DNA of 64,000 nt from assembly GCA_036936605.1 (NCBI GenBank), contig JAUPFV010000001.1, forward strand, positions 74,605,910 to 74,669,909, in the 5' to 3' direction. This document shows, in pieces, positions 22,601-37,069 of this stretch. This DNA comes from Limnanthes douglasii subsp. nivea. Taxonomy: Eukaryota > Streptophyta > Magnoliopsida > Brassicales > Limnanthaceae. The notes under the pieces are model-generated. The model was not told the origin of the DNA, ran no database searches, and saw only the letters and a program-made list of their open reading frames with translations. The position numbers were made by a program, and so were the translations under genes. How positions within the stretch are numbered: position 1 is the first letter of the stretch; the number at the start of each line of letters is the position of its first letter.

Positions 22601-23990
22601 GTTCAGTACCACGCCCAATGATCTCCTTCGTACGAATGTCCTGTAAAATGCAAAAAAATGGATACATAAGAACCACACAGTTGAGTTGTTTTGTCACTTG
22701 ACTAACAGATAATAACTTTAAGGATAGTGAAGGAATGTAGAGGCAGGTTTTAATTTTCATTTTTTCCGAAAAAATAATTGAACCTCCTCTTTTGACTTCA
22801 CAAATTTCTCCACTAACAGTCTCAATATGGGATTTCTTGGGAGATGACATGTCAGCAAAGTCTTTAGGATCATAAGACATGGTGTCCGTAGCCCCGCAAT
22901 CAAAGATCCAATTCATTGATTTCTCAATCCCTTTACCTCCAAGTTTTTCATAGGAGTTCGCCGCCATTCCTCTAAAACCAGTGCCACTTCCTTGCTCATT
23001 TTTAGTCGGATCTTCACCGCCACTTGTAGACGAAGCCCGTTTGACATTAGATCTGAAATGCTGGTTATTTTTCTCCTTATGATCGTCCTCCCACCATTCT
23101 GGATAGCCAACCCGCTGGAAACATGTCTCTTTAGTGTGTTTCTTCATCCCACAATGAGTGCAATACAACTTGGGTTTATCTTCTTTCTCTTTAGATCGGA
23201 ACTTAAACCTCTGTGCAGAATCTTTAGCAGCCAAACCCATTCCAATTTCAATCGAATCACTATTAGAAGAATTTGATTTTAGTATATTAAGCCCGGCCAC
23301 TTCCCTTTGTATTGTAGCATATGTTATTTCCACGGGAGGAAGAGGATCCTTTTTCAGGATATCTCTCTTGACTGGTTCCAGCTTGTCATTAATCGCCATT
23401 AGCAATTGACAGAGTCTTTGTTCTTGAGTCTTCTTATTGTAGATCTGAATGTCTTCTTGGTATTTCATAGGGTTTGGATCTCGCCTATCTATAGACATCC
23501 AGATGTTCTGCAGTTTGTTCCACAAGTCTTCTAGTGTATCGGACCCTTACCTTAATGAATTAGCCCTCTTATGAAGGTCAAACACCTGTAACAAAACTGT
23601 ACCAGAACCGTATGTGGTGGCTAACCCATCCTAGAGGGCTTTTGCAGTGGGATATTGTGAGACATTATTCACCAAGCTGGATTCAAGATTCTAGATAATT
23701 CATGTGAAAACACATTGATCATCTTGTTCCCACCATGTATATGTGTTGTCAGTTTTGGATGGAGGTGTCGGCTCCCCTGTAATGTGAGAACCTATCCCCC
23801 TTCCCTCAATTTCTTTCTTCATCAGGTTTGCCAACAGGGCATAGTTGTCACCACCGATTTTAATCCATAAGGATAAATTCTCGGGGTTAGTTGTTTGTTG
23901 TTGTGTTCCGAGACCATTTCTCAGAATGACAACAATCTGCATTGTTAATTCATCAGGAATTTGACTGACCACGACTTTATTGCCAGCCAT
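19629..23990 (-). pseudogene. Copia-1 gag-pol polyprotein (several stops and frameshifts)
   Basis: The ATG at 23990 opens MAGNKVVVSQIPDEL. Stops interrupt gag at about 23700 (TGA where TGG is expected), about 23632 and about 23551. Next come a CCHC knuckle (CTHCGMKKHTKETC, near 23150), an aspartic protease (WIFDCGATDTM; usually DSGA, so Ser is Cys here) and the GAG-pre-integrase segment (LWHRRLGHHS). The integrase core has SDNGTEF near 22160 but lies in a shifted frame between 22270 and 22010. The RT has LKKALYGLKQSPRAW and YVDDMIITG (20803-20129). The RNase H ends with CDNQAAIKIS, RTKHVEIDRHFI and ADILTKA (19922-19629). The product would package and copy the element RNA in cytoplasmic particles; the breaks rule out a complete polyprotein. 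Confidence 0.92.
19635..19646 (-). other. Copia-1 polypurine tract
   Basis: On the minus strand TTGAGGGGGAG directly precedes the 3' LTR, where plus-strand synthesis is primed. Confidence 0.88.
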
Positions 23991-24028
23991 CTTTATTAAG
24001 GATGTTCAGAATTCCTAGAATCACATGT

Positions 24029-24040
24029 GCTCTGATACCA
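24029..24040 (-). other. Copia-1 primer binding site (tRNA-iMet)
   Basis: On the minus strand TGGTATCAGAGC directly abuts the 5' LTR. It is the canonical complement of the initiator tRNA-Met 3' end. Confidence 0.95.
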
Positions 24041-24275
24041 TGTTAAAAAACAAAGAGAGAAGTAGCCGCATGAGGCGGCTAGGGTTTTGTGTTTTATTAG
24101 GAAATGTTCTTTTTATCTTCCATATACAACATTCTTACCAAACTTAAAGCACATTATTATTCTCTCCTTGTCCAAACCTGTTACATTAGAGATATTAACT
24201 CAATAGTAAGGCTCTCAATATATAGAGAACTTAGATGCCTATACAAGGAAACTTAATGCATTGAATATTCTAACA
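24041..24275 (-). repeat. Copia-1 5' LTR
   Basis: 235 bp, about 95% identical to the 3' LTR. A TATATATT on the minus strand could serve as the TATA box. Confidence 0.95.
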
Positions 24276-24792
24276 ATAAGTTTTACTACGTTTTTACGAA
24301 GAGGACGAAGTCTGTCTCGTTATAGGTGTGGGACATAAATGCTAGAATATAGATGCGTTTTAGATGATAGACACAGGACGAGTTTAAAATAGAAATGGTA
24401 AATGCGAGATATAAAGGCTAGATGATATATCAAGACTTAATTTTTAATGATATATGCGGTACTAGCGTAGAATAAAAAGAATGTATGAGAAATATAAATT
24501 CTAGATAATAGATGTTAGGTTTAGCTTTTGGATGATAGATATGAGACTAGTGGAAACTAGAAATGAAAATTTTGAGCCTTAAATGCCAGATGATAAACGT
24601 GAGGCTTAATTTTTAGATGATAGATGTGGGACCAGTGGAAAATAGAAATAATAGATGCACGAGATAAAAGTTAGATGATATATATGAGATTTAATTTTTT
24701 ATGATATAGATACGGGACCCGTGTAAAATAGAAATCATAGTTGCGAGACATAAAAGCTAGATGATATATGCGACATCATGGTTAACTGAGGT
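24276..24792. repeat. Large tandem array, unit A (right part) with internal minisatellite
   Basis: After the ATAAG duplication the unit resumes and turns into imperfect copies of GATGATAGATGCGAGACATAAA and TTAATTTTTAGATGATAGATG, with a longer period of roughly 90 bp. Confidence 0.7.
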
Positions 24793-26265
<1,473 letters not shown>

Positions 26266-26560
26266 TTATTCAAAATATATTATTCATAGACCAAGTTTTG
26301 TTCGTCTTAAAAAAATAAAACTAATGTTATATTCAAAACAATTCGAATTACAATTTAAAAAGTACAAATTTTTAAAATTAAAACTATATGAAAAAAATAC
26401 ACATGTGTTTGATGATATTGTATAGAATAGTGTTTTAGATAAAAACAGGTATGATCGTGGGACTTATATGTTGAGTTCTATACCGTAATTGATTATATAT
26501 ATATATATATATTGAATAGTTGTTTTATGTTAATATATATGATGTTATATCTTAAAAATT
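26266..26560. repeat. Large tandem array, unit C (partial)
   Basis: Shares CCAAGTTTTGTTCGTCTT and ACATGTGTTTGATGATATTGTA with unit B in the same order. It is cut off by a (TA)n tract near 26495 and then loses similarity. Confidence 0.6.
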
Positions 26561-27759
26561 ATCTAAAATATAAAATTAATTTGTTTTTAAAATATATTAG
26601 TGTGGTGTATAAATATTATTTATATAAATAATTAAATATTTATTTATCTTCATAAAATTATTTGGGCATAGCGAGAATTTTGTATTTGAGTAAGAACAAA
26701 GAACAACCAATCTCCACACTAGTATGATATTGTCCGTTTTGGTGTCCAATTGCCCGCACCGATTTGCTTTTGGTATACTTCTAAAAAGCCTCATACTAGT
26801 TGAGATATGTTCTTACTTATATACCACCTATCCTTCCCATGTTTAACCGATGTGGGATGTGGGACTTTGGTCGCCACCCTAACAAATCCTCAACTCGAAC
26901 AAAGTACCATTGTAGCCTCCTTTCAATTGACTTCCATCTTCTCACTCTAATCAGGTTGGGGCTACCTGACCTTTAGAGCTTCTACAGCGGATTTATCTGC
27001 TCACCTCATATCAGACCATATTGTCTTGTTCCTCAGAACCACTCAAATCAAGTACTAAATCTTGATACACTCCAATCAAGTCATACCGATTAATGAGGCA
27101 TAGGCACTCTAAACTAGGATCTTTAGAGCAAATCAATCACCTTGAGCACGACTCCAGGTTCATCATGTTCAACATCCGAGAACTTCACCCATATCACATA
27201 TGGTTTGGGCCACGAGCCCTAATATCATTTTTTAGAATTCATTATGCAATTTATAACAAATTCTCAAGCACACAACAAAATAAAAGACACAAAATAAAGG
27301 AGCAAGATTTAACGTGGTTCGAAAATTGTCTACATCAATGGGCGCCGCCAGAGAAAAATATTTAATTAGGGATATAAAAAAGTTACATATTTTAGATTAC
27401 TTTTTATGTAGTCCTAGTAATCTATTTATAAGGAATAAATAGACTTACTAGATAATGGGCTCATATACACAAAACTATCTATGATACCAAACTATACAAA
27501 CAGACACGTACATTATCATGACATTACAATATATCATCAAACATAGTACACTATGAAGACATCATTCGACTCATACTCAACATGCAAAGTACTTAATAAG
27601 AAACATGACAAATAATGTATATATCCAAACAAATTTGTTGAATATTGAATGTTGAATGTGGAATATTCTTTCTTCTCTATCAACAAATCTTTCCCTTGAG
27701 GAAAATACCATTTCTTCATTATCAACAAAGAAACTTCTCTTCTTCTGACTCACCAAATG
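26561..27759 (-). other. Noncoding region, probably LTR-like sequence of Copia-2 and an older element
   Basis: No gene is seen. On the minus strand, downstream of the Copia-2 RNase H, the sequence looks like a 3' LTR region (a leader near 27700, then GGCGGCGCCCATTGATGTAGAC and ACCACGTTAAATCTTG, common in plant Copia LTRs). Near 26810-26890 a segment contains CCGATGTGGGATGTGGGAC, another motif often found in plant LTRs. Ends, target-site duplication and partner LTR could not be found. Confidence 0.4.
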
Positions 27760-30741
27760 CCCCTAAGGAATTCACTCTATACTGCAAACACCAATCTAGT
27801 TTAGGCACTCCCTAAACTTTTGAGCTGATACTGCCTTGGTCATTATATCTACTGGTTTATCGTGTGTAGACACTTTCTTCACACCAACAATCCCATTTGA
27901 TATTAATATCACATATAAATGATACTTGACATCTATGTTCTTTGTACGCTTGTGGTACATATGGTTCCCTGTAAGATATATGATGTTTTAACTGTCACAA
28001 AATAATTTTGTAGTAGTCCTATCCAAGCCTAAATCTGCCACCAAACCTTAAAATCATATTGCCTCTTTAACTGATTTTGTTACCGCCATGTACACTGCCT
28101 CCATTGTAGGCAAAGCTATTATAGCTTGCAACTGTGCTTTCCAACTAATCGCACTCCCAACTAGAGTAAATATATATATATCATACCAGAGATCTCAATT
28201 TATCCATATCAACTATAAAATCAGAATCAACAAAACCAACCACTGATCCTACAATATCATTCAGCGATCCACCAATATCGATCTTGTTAAACTTTAAGCC
28301 AACGTTATTTTTAATCTATTTCACTGCTTGCCAGTGTTTTTTCCCAGGACATGCACCTTCTAACTACATTAACCGCATGTGAAATATGAGTACGTGTGCA
28401 TACCGTATAATACATTATACTATCAGCTGCACTTGAATATGGAAGTTTCGACATTTGTTCCGACTCAGCAACGTCCTTGGTCGCTCCTGGTGCAAACAAC
28501 TTGAAATGAGTAGCAAATAGGTTGCTAAATTCCTTAGCATCAAACATATTGAATCATTGCAGTACTTTCTCAATGTAGATTCATTGAGACAATTGTAATG
28601 ATCTTACACTTATGTTCTTGATAATCTCTATACCAAGAATCTTCTTTGCTCCACCCAAATCCTTCATCTCAAACTTGGCACTAAGTTACTTCTTTATCTG
28701 CACAATGTGTGACATGCTACAAGCAACAATAAGCATATCATCCAAATACAACAACAACTAAACATAAGAATAATCCGACATCTTTTGATGATACACACAA
28801 CTGTCATATGGACTCTTCGTGAACCCTTTTGACACCATGAATGTATTAAAACGTTTTTGTTTCAAACCATACAATGAATTTTTCAGCAAACAAACCTTTT
28901 CCTCCATATTAGCTTCAATAAATCCCTCTGGTTGTGTCATGTAGATTTTCTCCTCCGATTCACTATGAAGAAATGCAGTCTTCACATCCAATTGCTCAAG
29001 TTCTAAATTTTGAAAAACTATCACGGCTAACAAAACTCGAACCGAGTTATGCTTCACCACTAGAAAAATACTTAATTGAAGTTGATTCCTTCCCTTTAAG
29101 TAAAACCTTGAGCGACCACTCTTGCCTTGAATCAAGATGTCTCAAACCCTGGATTACCTTTTCTTTTTCAACACTCATTTTCCGCCTATTACCTTATATC
29201 TTTTAGGCTGGTCAATAAGCTTCCATATTTAATTCTTATGAAGAGACTCAACTTATTTCCCCATAGCACCAATCCATCGATCTGCCTCTGAACTAGCTAT
29301 AGCTTCCCCATAACTACTAGTTCATGTATCTTAACTTCTTCTACAACCGACAGAGCATATGCAGCTAGAATTGCATACCTTTTTGGAAGTCTAATATATC
29401 TTCTTTCTCTGTCCAATATTATGATATAAGGTTCTTGTTCTGATTCAGGCGCATCATCGTCACTATCATCTGGTGCTGTCGCTTCACCTCCTGATTATGG
29501 ATCCATCTCGGAACCACTCAATTTATTGGACCTGATAGGAACTGTTTCTACTTCAAGATCCACCTAATTAATCACAAGCGATCCTAATTCGACCATTTCT
29601 CATACTTTATTCTGATTGTTTATCGAAGCAAACTCGTTAAAAGTCACGTCCGTACTGATGAGAAAACCTGAAGACTTTAGAGAGGTACAACATAACATGT
29701 ATCCCTTCATTCTAGTAGCATGTCCTAGAAATTTGTACCTCTTTTCCCTCAGATCAAGCTTACCATCTCTCACATGAGCATACGCAGGGCAACCAAATAC
29801 TCTCAATTATTTGTAATCTGCCGATGATCCAGACCAAATCTCAAATTGAGTTTTACAATCAATAACCATTGATGGAGACTAATTCACCAAGTAACACGTT
29901 GTATTGATAGCTTCAACCTAAAAATCATTTCCCACACCAGAATGTGAGAGCATGCTTCGTACCTTGTCACAAAATGTTTTGTTCATTTTTTTTGCAACCC
30001 CATTATCTTGTGGTGTTCTGGAACAAGTGAGATGGCGCACTATTCTTTCAGCTTCGCATAACTCGTTGAACTCACGACTGCAAAATTCTAACCCATTATC
30101 TATCCTAAGATGTTTGTTTTTTCTTCTGGTTTGCTTCTCAATCATCATTTTATATTTGGGAAAGGTTGAATATGACTCATTTTTAATTTTCATAAAGTAA
30201 ACTCACATCATTCTTGGATAATAACGATCAAACTCATGTAGTATCTAGCTCCGTTCTTTGATAGAATTCTATTTGGGCCCCAGAGATCTTAATGAATGTA
30301 GTCCATTATCTATTTAGTATTTCTTACAAGCGAGTTTCTGAATTTGACTCTAGTTTGCTTAGCAAACACACAGTGCTCATAAAATCCCAATGATTCTTCT
30401 TTATACTCTTTCAACAAATCTCTCTTTCCATAAACAGGTAATCCTCTGTCACTCATATGAGCAAGAATCCAATGCCACACCTTATTTTGAGCATGCCTAC
30501 TTTGGCTATTACTCCCTGATGATGCTACTGCAGCATCGCCCATCAAAACACTCCCTTTGAAAATGTAAAGCCCCTTCTGCAAATTTTCTTTCATATACAC
30601 CATTGAGCCTTTTGTCACTTTGATCATGACAATCTGGAATGATAAAAGAGAACTGATCACCAGGCTGAATAAGTTAAGCATAATAGTAAGGAACTGAAAT
30701 ATAAGAATAAAAAAATTCAACTCAACGACGAAAAGTTGCAT
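27760..30741 (-). pseudogene. Copia-2: decayed Copia pol (integrase, RT, RNase H), 5' part missing
   Basis: Fragments on the minus strand keep Copia order. A GAG-pre-integrase zinc segment (VWHWILAHMSDRGL, then CVFAKQTRVKF) lies at about 30480-30310. The integrase core has LRIDNGLEFCSREF and TPQDNGVAKKMNKT at 30193-29918. A downstream GCPAYAHV-type segment is at 29806-29600. The RT has LEQLDVKTAFLHSE and KNSLYGLKQ at 29135-28758. RNase H pieces are at 28547-28311 and about 28040-27800 (DVKYHLYV, KPVDIMTKAVS). The motifs are those of the Tnt1-like group. gag and protease are absent, and stops and shifts are frequent. It is an old, dead copy. Confidence 0.85.
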
Positions 30742-31180
30742 AAGAAGTTTTCTGAAGTTGAAATAACAATAAAAATGATAGTCAAGGTTGTCATAGATCA
30801 GACCTTAGGTCTGGTTGAGCGTCAAGGTTCAAAAATATTGGCCAACATGATCCTCAACTATTATGAGTTCCTCTCATACTTACCATTGGAGATGTTATGG
30901 TTGAACATTCCAACTAAATATCATCCCGAAAGGAGTTGAGGTTGACCATTCATACAAAAACAAAACAGAGAATGAGGAAGATGAAGATGCTTCTAAATAC
31001 ATAGTACTTGAAGATTTTATCGACCCACTTGCCACAGTTGTTATGAATATTCCGTCTGACCTATACCTATAAGATGAATGCAGACTTCCTGAACCGGCGC
31101 ATGTCAGTTTATCGACTAACAGATTCTTTGAGGTTGAGAATGGAAGAAATAAGTCCTATGTATTACTTATATATTAATTT
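30736..31180 (+). pseudogene. Unrecognised coding-like remnant
   Basis: A 67-codon frame (30736-30939) reads VVIDQTLGLVERQGSKILAN and ends NIPTKYHPERS. A one-base shift at about 30940 would continue it into an acidic stretch (NKTENEEDEDASKYIVLEDF, then DPLATVVMNIPSD). The amino-acid texture is that of a real protein, and the frame is broken at least twice. I do not recognise the family. It starts where Copia-2 similarity stops, so it may be host sequence or an internal part of another element. Confidence 0.3.
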
Positions 31181-33128
31181 ATTTGAACTAAATTCCTTAT
31201 ATGGGTGAGGAATATTTGTTATGTACGATTCCAAGATTTTATTTTGTTCTTCTTAAAGTTGTTATTTTATATTCACATGATGCAAAGTTTACATCTTAAC
31301 TTATATCTTGTATGTCCATGGTAATGTTTATGCCACATTTCAATGACTTATGTCGTTGATTTACATTTATATTAATATTCACTTTATTTACTTTTGCTTT
31401 CGCAAACTGCAATCTTATAAGGAATATTTCTTATCTTATCCAATCGATAGAGTAGGCTACCAACCTCTTTATAACGGGTTGTTAACACCAAAAAATCCTA
31501 AGGTTTTATAAAAATTATTTTGGAATATTACACGGGTGAGGAAACGGTTGGCCATCGATATCAATTAATTTATAAGTTCTTAACTTTACCTTTTTAGTTA
31601 TTGTGTACGGTTCTTCGCAGTTAAATCTTAACTTACAGTTCCACTGAACTCTTCTATATTCTAAAAACTTATGAAACATTAGATATCATACTTATAAGTT
31701 TATTGTAAATCTTAGAATTATATCGACAATACATCAGTGTATGGTAGTGTTACATGTATAAATGAAACTTCATGCACTTTTATTTCATAAGTAGACTTCA
31801 AAAAGTCTCGAAAACATGTTATTATTCTCTAAAAAATCTACTTCAAATTAGGGAGCTACTGTTTTTTTACACTATTACGTCCATGCCATAAACCCAAATA
31901 CGTAATATATGCTCAATAGACTTTTTGAAAAGTATCCTTTTTTTCTTCGGCCGCTCCGCGAGTGTTCTGAGTATATTTTCTAGAATTGTTTTTAGTTACT
32001 TCTATCTATCATTTTTAATATTATTCTCTTATCATTTTCGAATGTTGTTTTTTAGCTTTTTTTGAAAACTAGGCGACCGAGTATAAAAAATATTGGCGTC
32101 TCTTAAGAGGATTTGGTTAAAAGACTTACGATATTTAGACCTCATTAATAAAATGACAATACCTTATATATTGTATCCAAAGGTGTCATTGTTTGGTTAA
32201 TGATGTTTGTAAAGAACTACGATGTGTCGCCTTGTTGAACCAAATCTTAAGCATTGTCATTATATTTGGTCGATAATATCCCACTAGTAACACCCTTTTA
32301 TACAAAATCACGATAATATCCTCTTATACAAAATCACATGGGCATAATATGCTAAAAGTTATCCTTTATTTAGCTTATGGAGTGTAAAATAATATTCATT
32401 TGGGTCAAAATAATGAAGTAAATATCATGTCAGCCTTGATGTTGCAATGTCCCACCAATTATAATGAATCATTTGGACCATATCTAAACATCTTGGGTCA
32501 TAAATGTTTTTTTGCTGAAAAGCTCACGATCAAGTGTTAATATTGTATATTTATTTGCTAGTTAACCCTAGATTTGTTCACATATACTTTGGCCACTGTT
32601 TCCCCAGGGTTTGTCTAGTTTGTGAGTTATTGGTTTTTCTTGTAGGATTATCAAGGGTGCATCATCCAAACAGGTCAAAGATGATAGAGAATCAAGCATA
32701 ATATTTTAACCCTTGACCTCATTCAGTTCAAATATCCTTAATAGTATGACCTCATATTCATTGCTAACAAAACCAGAAAGAAGAATATATTTTTCAATTA
32801 AAGATATCAAGTCTCATCATTAGATATTCTTTTACTTGCATAGTATGTGACTTAGGGGTTTGGTATATGTTTTGGTATTTTTCTTATACAATGACAAACA
32901 CTAATAGTATAGTAAACAAATGACGAGGTAATGTTGTAGTTTCTCTTTTACTATCATACTTATCCATTTTTAATGGCTGAATTTGGAGCCCACTAAAAGA
33001 TTTATGTATCAAAATGTGACTTTACGAGTATGTACTAGTAATAACCGTGATGTAAAAGACCTTATCCAAGTAAGGTTATGATCGACGTTCGGTCCATACC
33101 ATAAGGTCATATATCGAATGAGTGGGTT
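31181..33128. other. AT-rich intergenic DNA without recognised genes
   Basis: No reading frame above background on either strand and no repeat that I could define. It ends at the left LTR of the outer Tat element. Confidence 0.5.
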
Positions 33129-33497
33129 TGGTGTGGTTTATTTCTGTCTGTGGTTAATTTTGTAAAGTGTTTTGGATGTTTTGTGGTGTTTAATGTTTAG
33201 AGTATTGAGTAGTGACACAATTAAGCTGTGTGCTAGTAATAAATTCTGATTACCCTCATTAATGAAAGTGGTTGGGGTTTTTATACTTAATTACTGACCT
33301 ATGGGCTTATTGGGTCGGATCATAAAGTCGTGTCAAGTTTAAGGACCCATTATTAATCTGGTTTGAAGCGACCACCAACTAGCTTAGTCAACATTTATTA
33401 TATTTTGTCATGTTTGGAGTTTTATAATGGTGGTCATGGTCCGAACGGCCCTTCGGATTAAGTCAAGACTCAGTAGCTAAAGAATTCGATCTCATCA
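33129..33497 (-). repeat. Outer Tat element 3' LTR
   Basis: Begins TGGTGTGG and ends CTCATCA; 369 bp. It is followed at 33498 by GTAGCCCCTCT, which on the minus strand is the purine tract. Confidence 0.9.
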
Positions 33498-33841
33498 GTA
33501 GCCCCTCTAGGCCTTGCAAAGAATTGGAAGAGCTAACTCTTAAAAATAGTACCAATATTTTATGATCTTTTGTTTTTATTTAAATTTTAAAATTTTCCTT
33601 TAAAAGCGACTCTGTTCGAATCTTGATGGAACTGATTTCTCATTTCAAAACTCTAAGAGTTTTCTTGCGATCGTGGGACACGTGCCATGTTATGGTTTGA
33701 CCTCTCAATCGTTTTTCTCCTAGATTCTCGTACCTATTAGGCTAGAAAGTTACATAAGCTTCAACTCCCATACCTTGCATCTTTTAATCATTACCCAAAT
33801 CGATTTACCTTCTCCTAGGTAACTGTCATTTTTCATTGAAG

Positions 33842-33849
33842 TATTTAAA
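33842..33849 (+). promoter_or_regulatory. TATA-like box of the outer antisense gene
   Basis: TATTTAAA, about 83 bp before the first homologous codon. It occupies the same relative place as the TATA box of the inner copy. Confidence 0.45.
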
Positions 33850-33924
33850 CCTTCTTACTGTTTCATCATCTTGACAAAATACAAACATTCCTAGTGAGAG
33901 AAAGCTTACTTCGTTTTCAAATTC

Positions 33925-36634
33925 GTGCTTGGATCATATAAGTTCACACCCATAAACGCCTTAGTAAAAGGAGGTTGGTTGAACTTATCTAAGTTAGAGA
34001 GAGCAAGAAAAGTCGCAAGAGACGAACGCATTGTTGCTGGTCTTCCGGTTTCTCCTAGTGAAAGAAATGATCAACCACAAGTAAATACAGACCAGGGTTC
34101 ATCATCTTCAAAAAATTCCAAGGTTAGAAAATTTCCCTTTGTCGCAAGCCTTTCTCATCTTCCATCAGGGTCTTCTATTCAGGAGTCTCAAGACCCTCTC
34201 CCCAAGGAGAAAGCTGTATCTAGCATTAGAAAACCCTCATCTTTTATCGCAATGGGGTCAGATACAGAGAAATCTCCAAATAAATTAAGCTCACGCCGAG
34301 TCACACGTCAATCGAAGTCAAAATCCACCCATACTTCTTCAAAGCCCTCCAGTTCGGAGGCAATAAAACTTTTTCCAAAGGCTAAACCCTCTGGGCAGCA
34401 GCCCCTAGCAGAAACCAGACTATCCAAATAGCCATCTATACAGCCTTCCAGAGTAATGGAAGAAAACATGGAGGACAACCTAGACGAAGTCCCTTTAGAG
34501 GCGTCCGGTCAAACAGAATATGCAGCTGCAGATCGGAAGGGCAAGGCCAAGGTGGGTATGACTCATCCGGATGCGCTTCCGGAGAGTCTAGAAGGAAAAG
34601 TGGGGCCATGCTTCAAGAAGGTCAGCGTGAAGTATTTGATGTCCCTTCAAAACATAGCCTATGTATACACCCACACTCCTGAGCTGGGTTGACTTCATAC
34701 TAAGTGAGGAATTCTAGAGTCTGTAAAAGTAAGAATTTTGATCACCCTAGAAACCCGGATGAACTGCAAGCTCAATGAACTTCAGTTTCCTTTGGATCCG
34801 GAGATAGTCATATACTTCCATCTGACCAAGCTATGTCCTAGCCAACTGAGCCCCAATGCTTGGTATACTATACTAGCATGCATCATGGCCTCCAGGTGAT
34901 CTAAAATTCCACTACCAATGGAACAATTTGCTGATGTGGCAAACTTGTGTAAAAATTATTAAATCCCCTTCTACCACTACAACATGGGGAATGACTGCAA
35001 GGTAGTGAACGATCTCCTGGAGTTTGAAAAGTCGTGGAGGACGCAGTTCTTATTCATCAGTGGGGCTTGGAAAGATGGCAAGAAGATCAAGGTTGACTCA
35101 AACCTAAGTCAACTAACGAGTCGTTGGAAGAGCATTGGTGAGTTTTTCTTATTTCTTTTTTAATCTTTTAACCATTAAGTTTTTAATCCAAACTGACTCA
35201 TACTTCTTCCCAGTGTTTCCGAAGGATTTTTCAAACTATATGGATGCATGTCAGGATACTTGTGCCAAGCTGAACGCATGGGCCTTAGAGAACTGGGGAA
35301 ATGCTTTTCATAATTCTTTTATATCGGAGAACCATGTGAGGTCTCATCTGTGGAACACCACAGGAAGAAGAGACCTCGCTTGGAGGCCAAAGATGCCAAA
35401 CTGTACCTGCCTTCCAGGGCCAAAGCCCCAAGTCACTTGAACAAGATGAAAAATAACAACAAGAAGAAGGCCACAATAGACCCACCTCAAACAACCACTG
35501 AAGGGACTGGTTCAGAGAACCAAAGAGGTATTAACGCTTCTTTATTGGAAGCAGTAGAAGTCACCGTGAAAGAAGCTGGTGGGTCAGACATCCTACCGAA
35601 TATTTCGAAGAAGGACAAGAAACGTAAGGCCAGCAGTAATGAGAAAGCTGCCAGAAAGAAAAACGTTAATCTGGGAGCAGAGATAATCCTTTGCCCTCCT
35701 GAAGTCCATCCTCCAGCTTCTACCAATCCTACTTTGCAAGAGGAAATTCCAACCAATCTCCATTTCGAACAGGTTACTGGTGATGGTAACAAAGAGGTAG
35801 ACCTTAACGCTTAACATCTACTTCAATGACTTAGAAAAAGATGACTTCGCGGGGCCTTATCATCCTCCTAGCTCTTCCGACGTTGTGACTTAAAACGGCG
35901 AGACTTACGCAATATCTGGTGAACAAGATACCTTAAGCCATGCCCTCTTGGGTTATATCCGACCAGTGCTCGATCTGGAGAGACAAGTAAATGATCAAAC
36001 TGTTACCATCAACACTCTAACTACAGAGAAGAAAAACTTGTCAAACGTTCTTCTCAGTGCTCAACGGAGTATATAATTATTGAAGAAGGAAAAAAAGGAT
36101 TTAGCTGCCAAACTGCTTAAGTCAGAAACGGCCAGCAAAGAGCTTCAAACTAAGTACTCCGATCTGGATACTTCTTCTTCAAATGATATCACAACTTTGA
36201 AGGAGCAACTACAAACTAAGGACAATACTATCTAAACTTTTTCTGATGACAAAGCTAAGTTGGAGAATACTATTTAGGAGAAGACCAAAAAGAAAGATGC
36301 CATTGGACGCCAACAAGCTCAAGCCATATGCACAGGGATAGAGAAGTATGCTAATGGAATAGTGGATTCACTAGAGAAGAGGGATGGTGGAATCAAGTCT
36401 GACATGGTTCTACTGTTCCATGAGACCTTTCCTAAGAGGACCCTTGGTCTTTTGTGGAAATACGTGGATTATAAAGATCTCCCTTTCCATACAATGGCTG
36501 ATGGGGACAAGCGTCACTACTCCAGTGGTATAGACTTCGATGATGATGAAGAAGTGGGTGAGAGTTCAAGTGCTGAACTCAAAAGTCCCAAAAAAGATGG
36601 TGGTGAAGAAAAATCTAAAGGGAACAAGACCTAA
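33925..36634 (+). pseudogene. Antisense gene of the outer Tat element (Transposase_28-like, coiled coil), decayed
   Basis: It runs opposite to gag-pol, between pol and the 3' LTR. The first part (33925-34431) reads ALVKGGWLNLSKLERARK and a Ser-rich linker with SSFIAMGSDTEKSPNKLSSR. After a TAG comes the conserved block LPESLEGKVGPCFKKVSVKY, then FPLDPEIVIYFHLTKLCPSQ and FYHYNMGNDCK, which resembles the Pfam Transposase_28 (putative gypsy-type transposon) family. A GT-AG intron (35138-35213) sits where the inner copy has one. Exon 2 (VFPKDFSNYMDACQ, HLWNTTGRRDLAW) leads to basic and coiled-coil regions ending near 36634. The codon equivalent to the inner ATG is AAG, and many stops and shifts are present. 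Confidence 0.75.
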
Positions 36635-37069
36635 GGTTATATTATGCATTTTTGTTTGAAAGACTAAAGTCCTTGGATGGCCAAGGCATTATGTTGCAAT
36701 ATTCGTATAACCTCAATCCTGTAAAACTTTTAAGTCTTTAAACAGTCCAGGCATTTTTTGTGTATCAGAGATCGGTTGTAGTCCGATCAGATTCTAATTA
36801 TCATATTCTCCTTTGTTTAAACTTTGTTTGACTCTTTTATGGCTAATGTTTAAATAGCATTTAATATTTCAGATGTATTGAACAAACGTATCCAACATCT
36901 TCAACCACAGATGTTTAATGAATGTGATCAAGTACTTAATATATCTGATTAACTCAGCAATACCTGAGAGACGGGGTGTTGAATAAGTGTTTAATATCTG
37001 AATTGAAATAAAATTGCACCATACTTTTGAAGAAGCCATCATATATTATTGAAAAACTCGGACACCTCA
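36635..37069. other. Convergent spacer between the outer antisense gene and pol
   Basis: No gene. It contains a hairpin CCTTGGATGGCCAAGG at 36671-36686, conserved with the inner element. Confidence 0.6.

Larger units (their letters stand above)
19400..24275 (-). mobile_element. Copia-1: complete Ty1/Copia LTR retrotransposon
   Basis: Two 235-bp LTRs (19400-19634 and 24041-24275) start TGTTA and end TAACA. They are flanked by a perfect 5-bp duplication ATAAG (19395-19399 and 24276-24280). A tRNA-iMet-type primer binding site and a purine tract are in place. The order gag, protease, integrase, RT, RNase H defines Copia. Hand comparison of the LTRs finds 11 substitutions in 235 positions (about 4.7%). 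Length is 4876 bp. The element splits a tandem-repeat unit. Coding frames are broken, so it is structurally whole but not autonomous. Confidence 0.96.
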
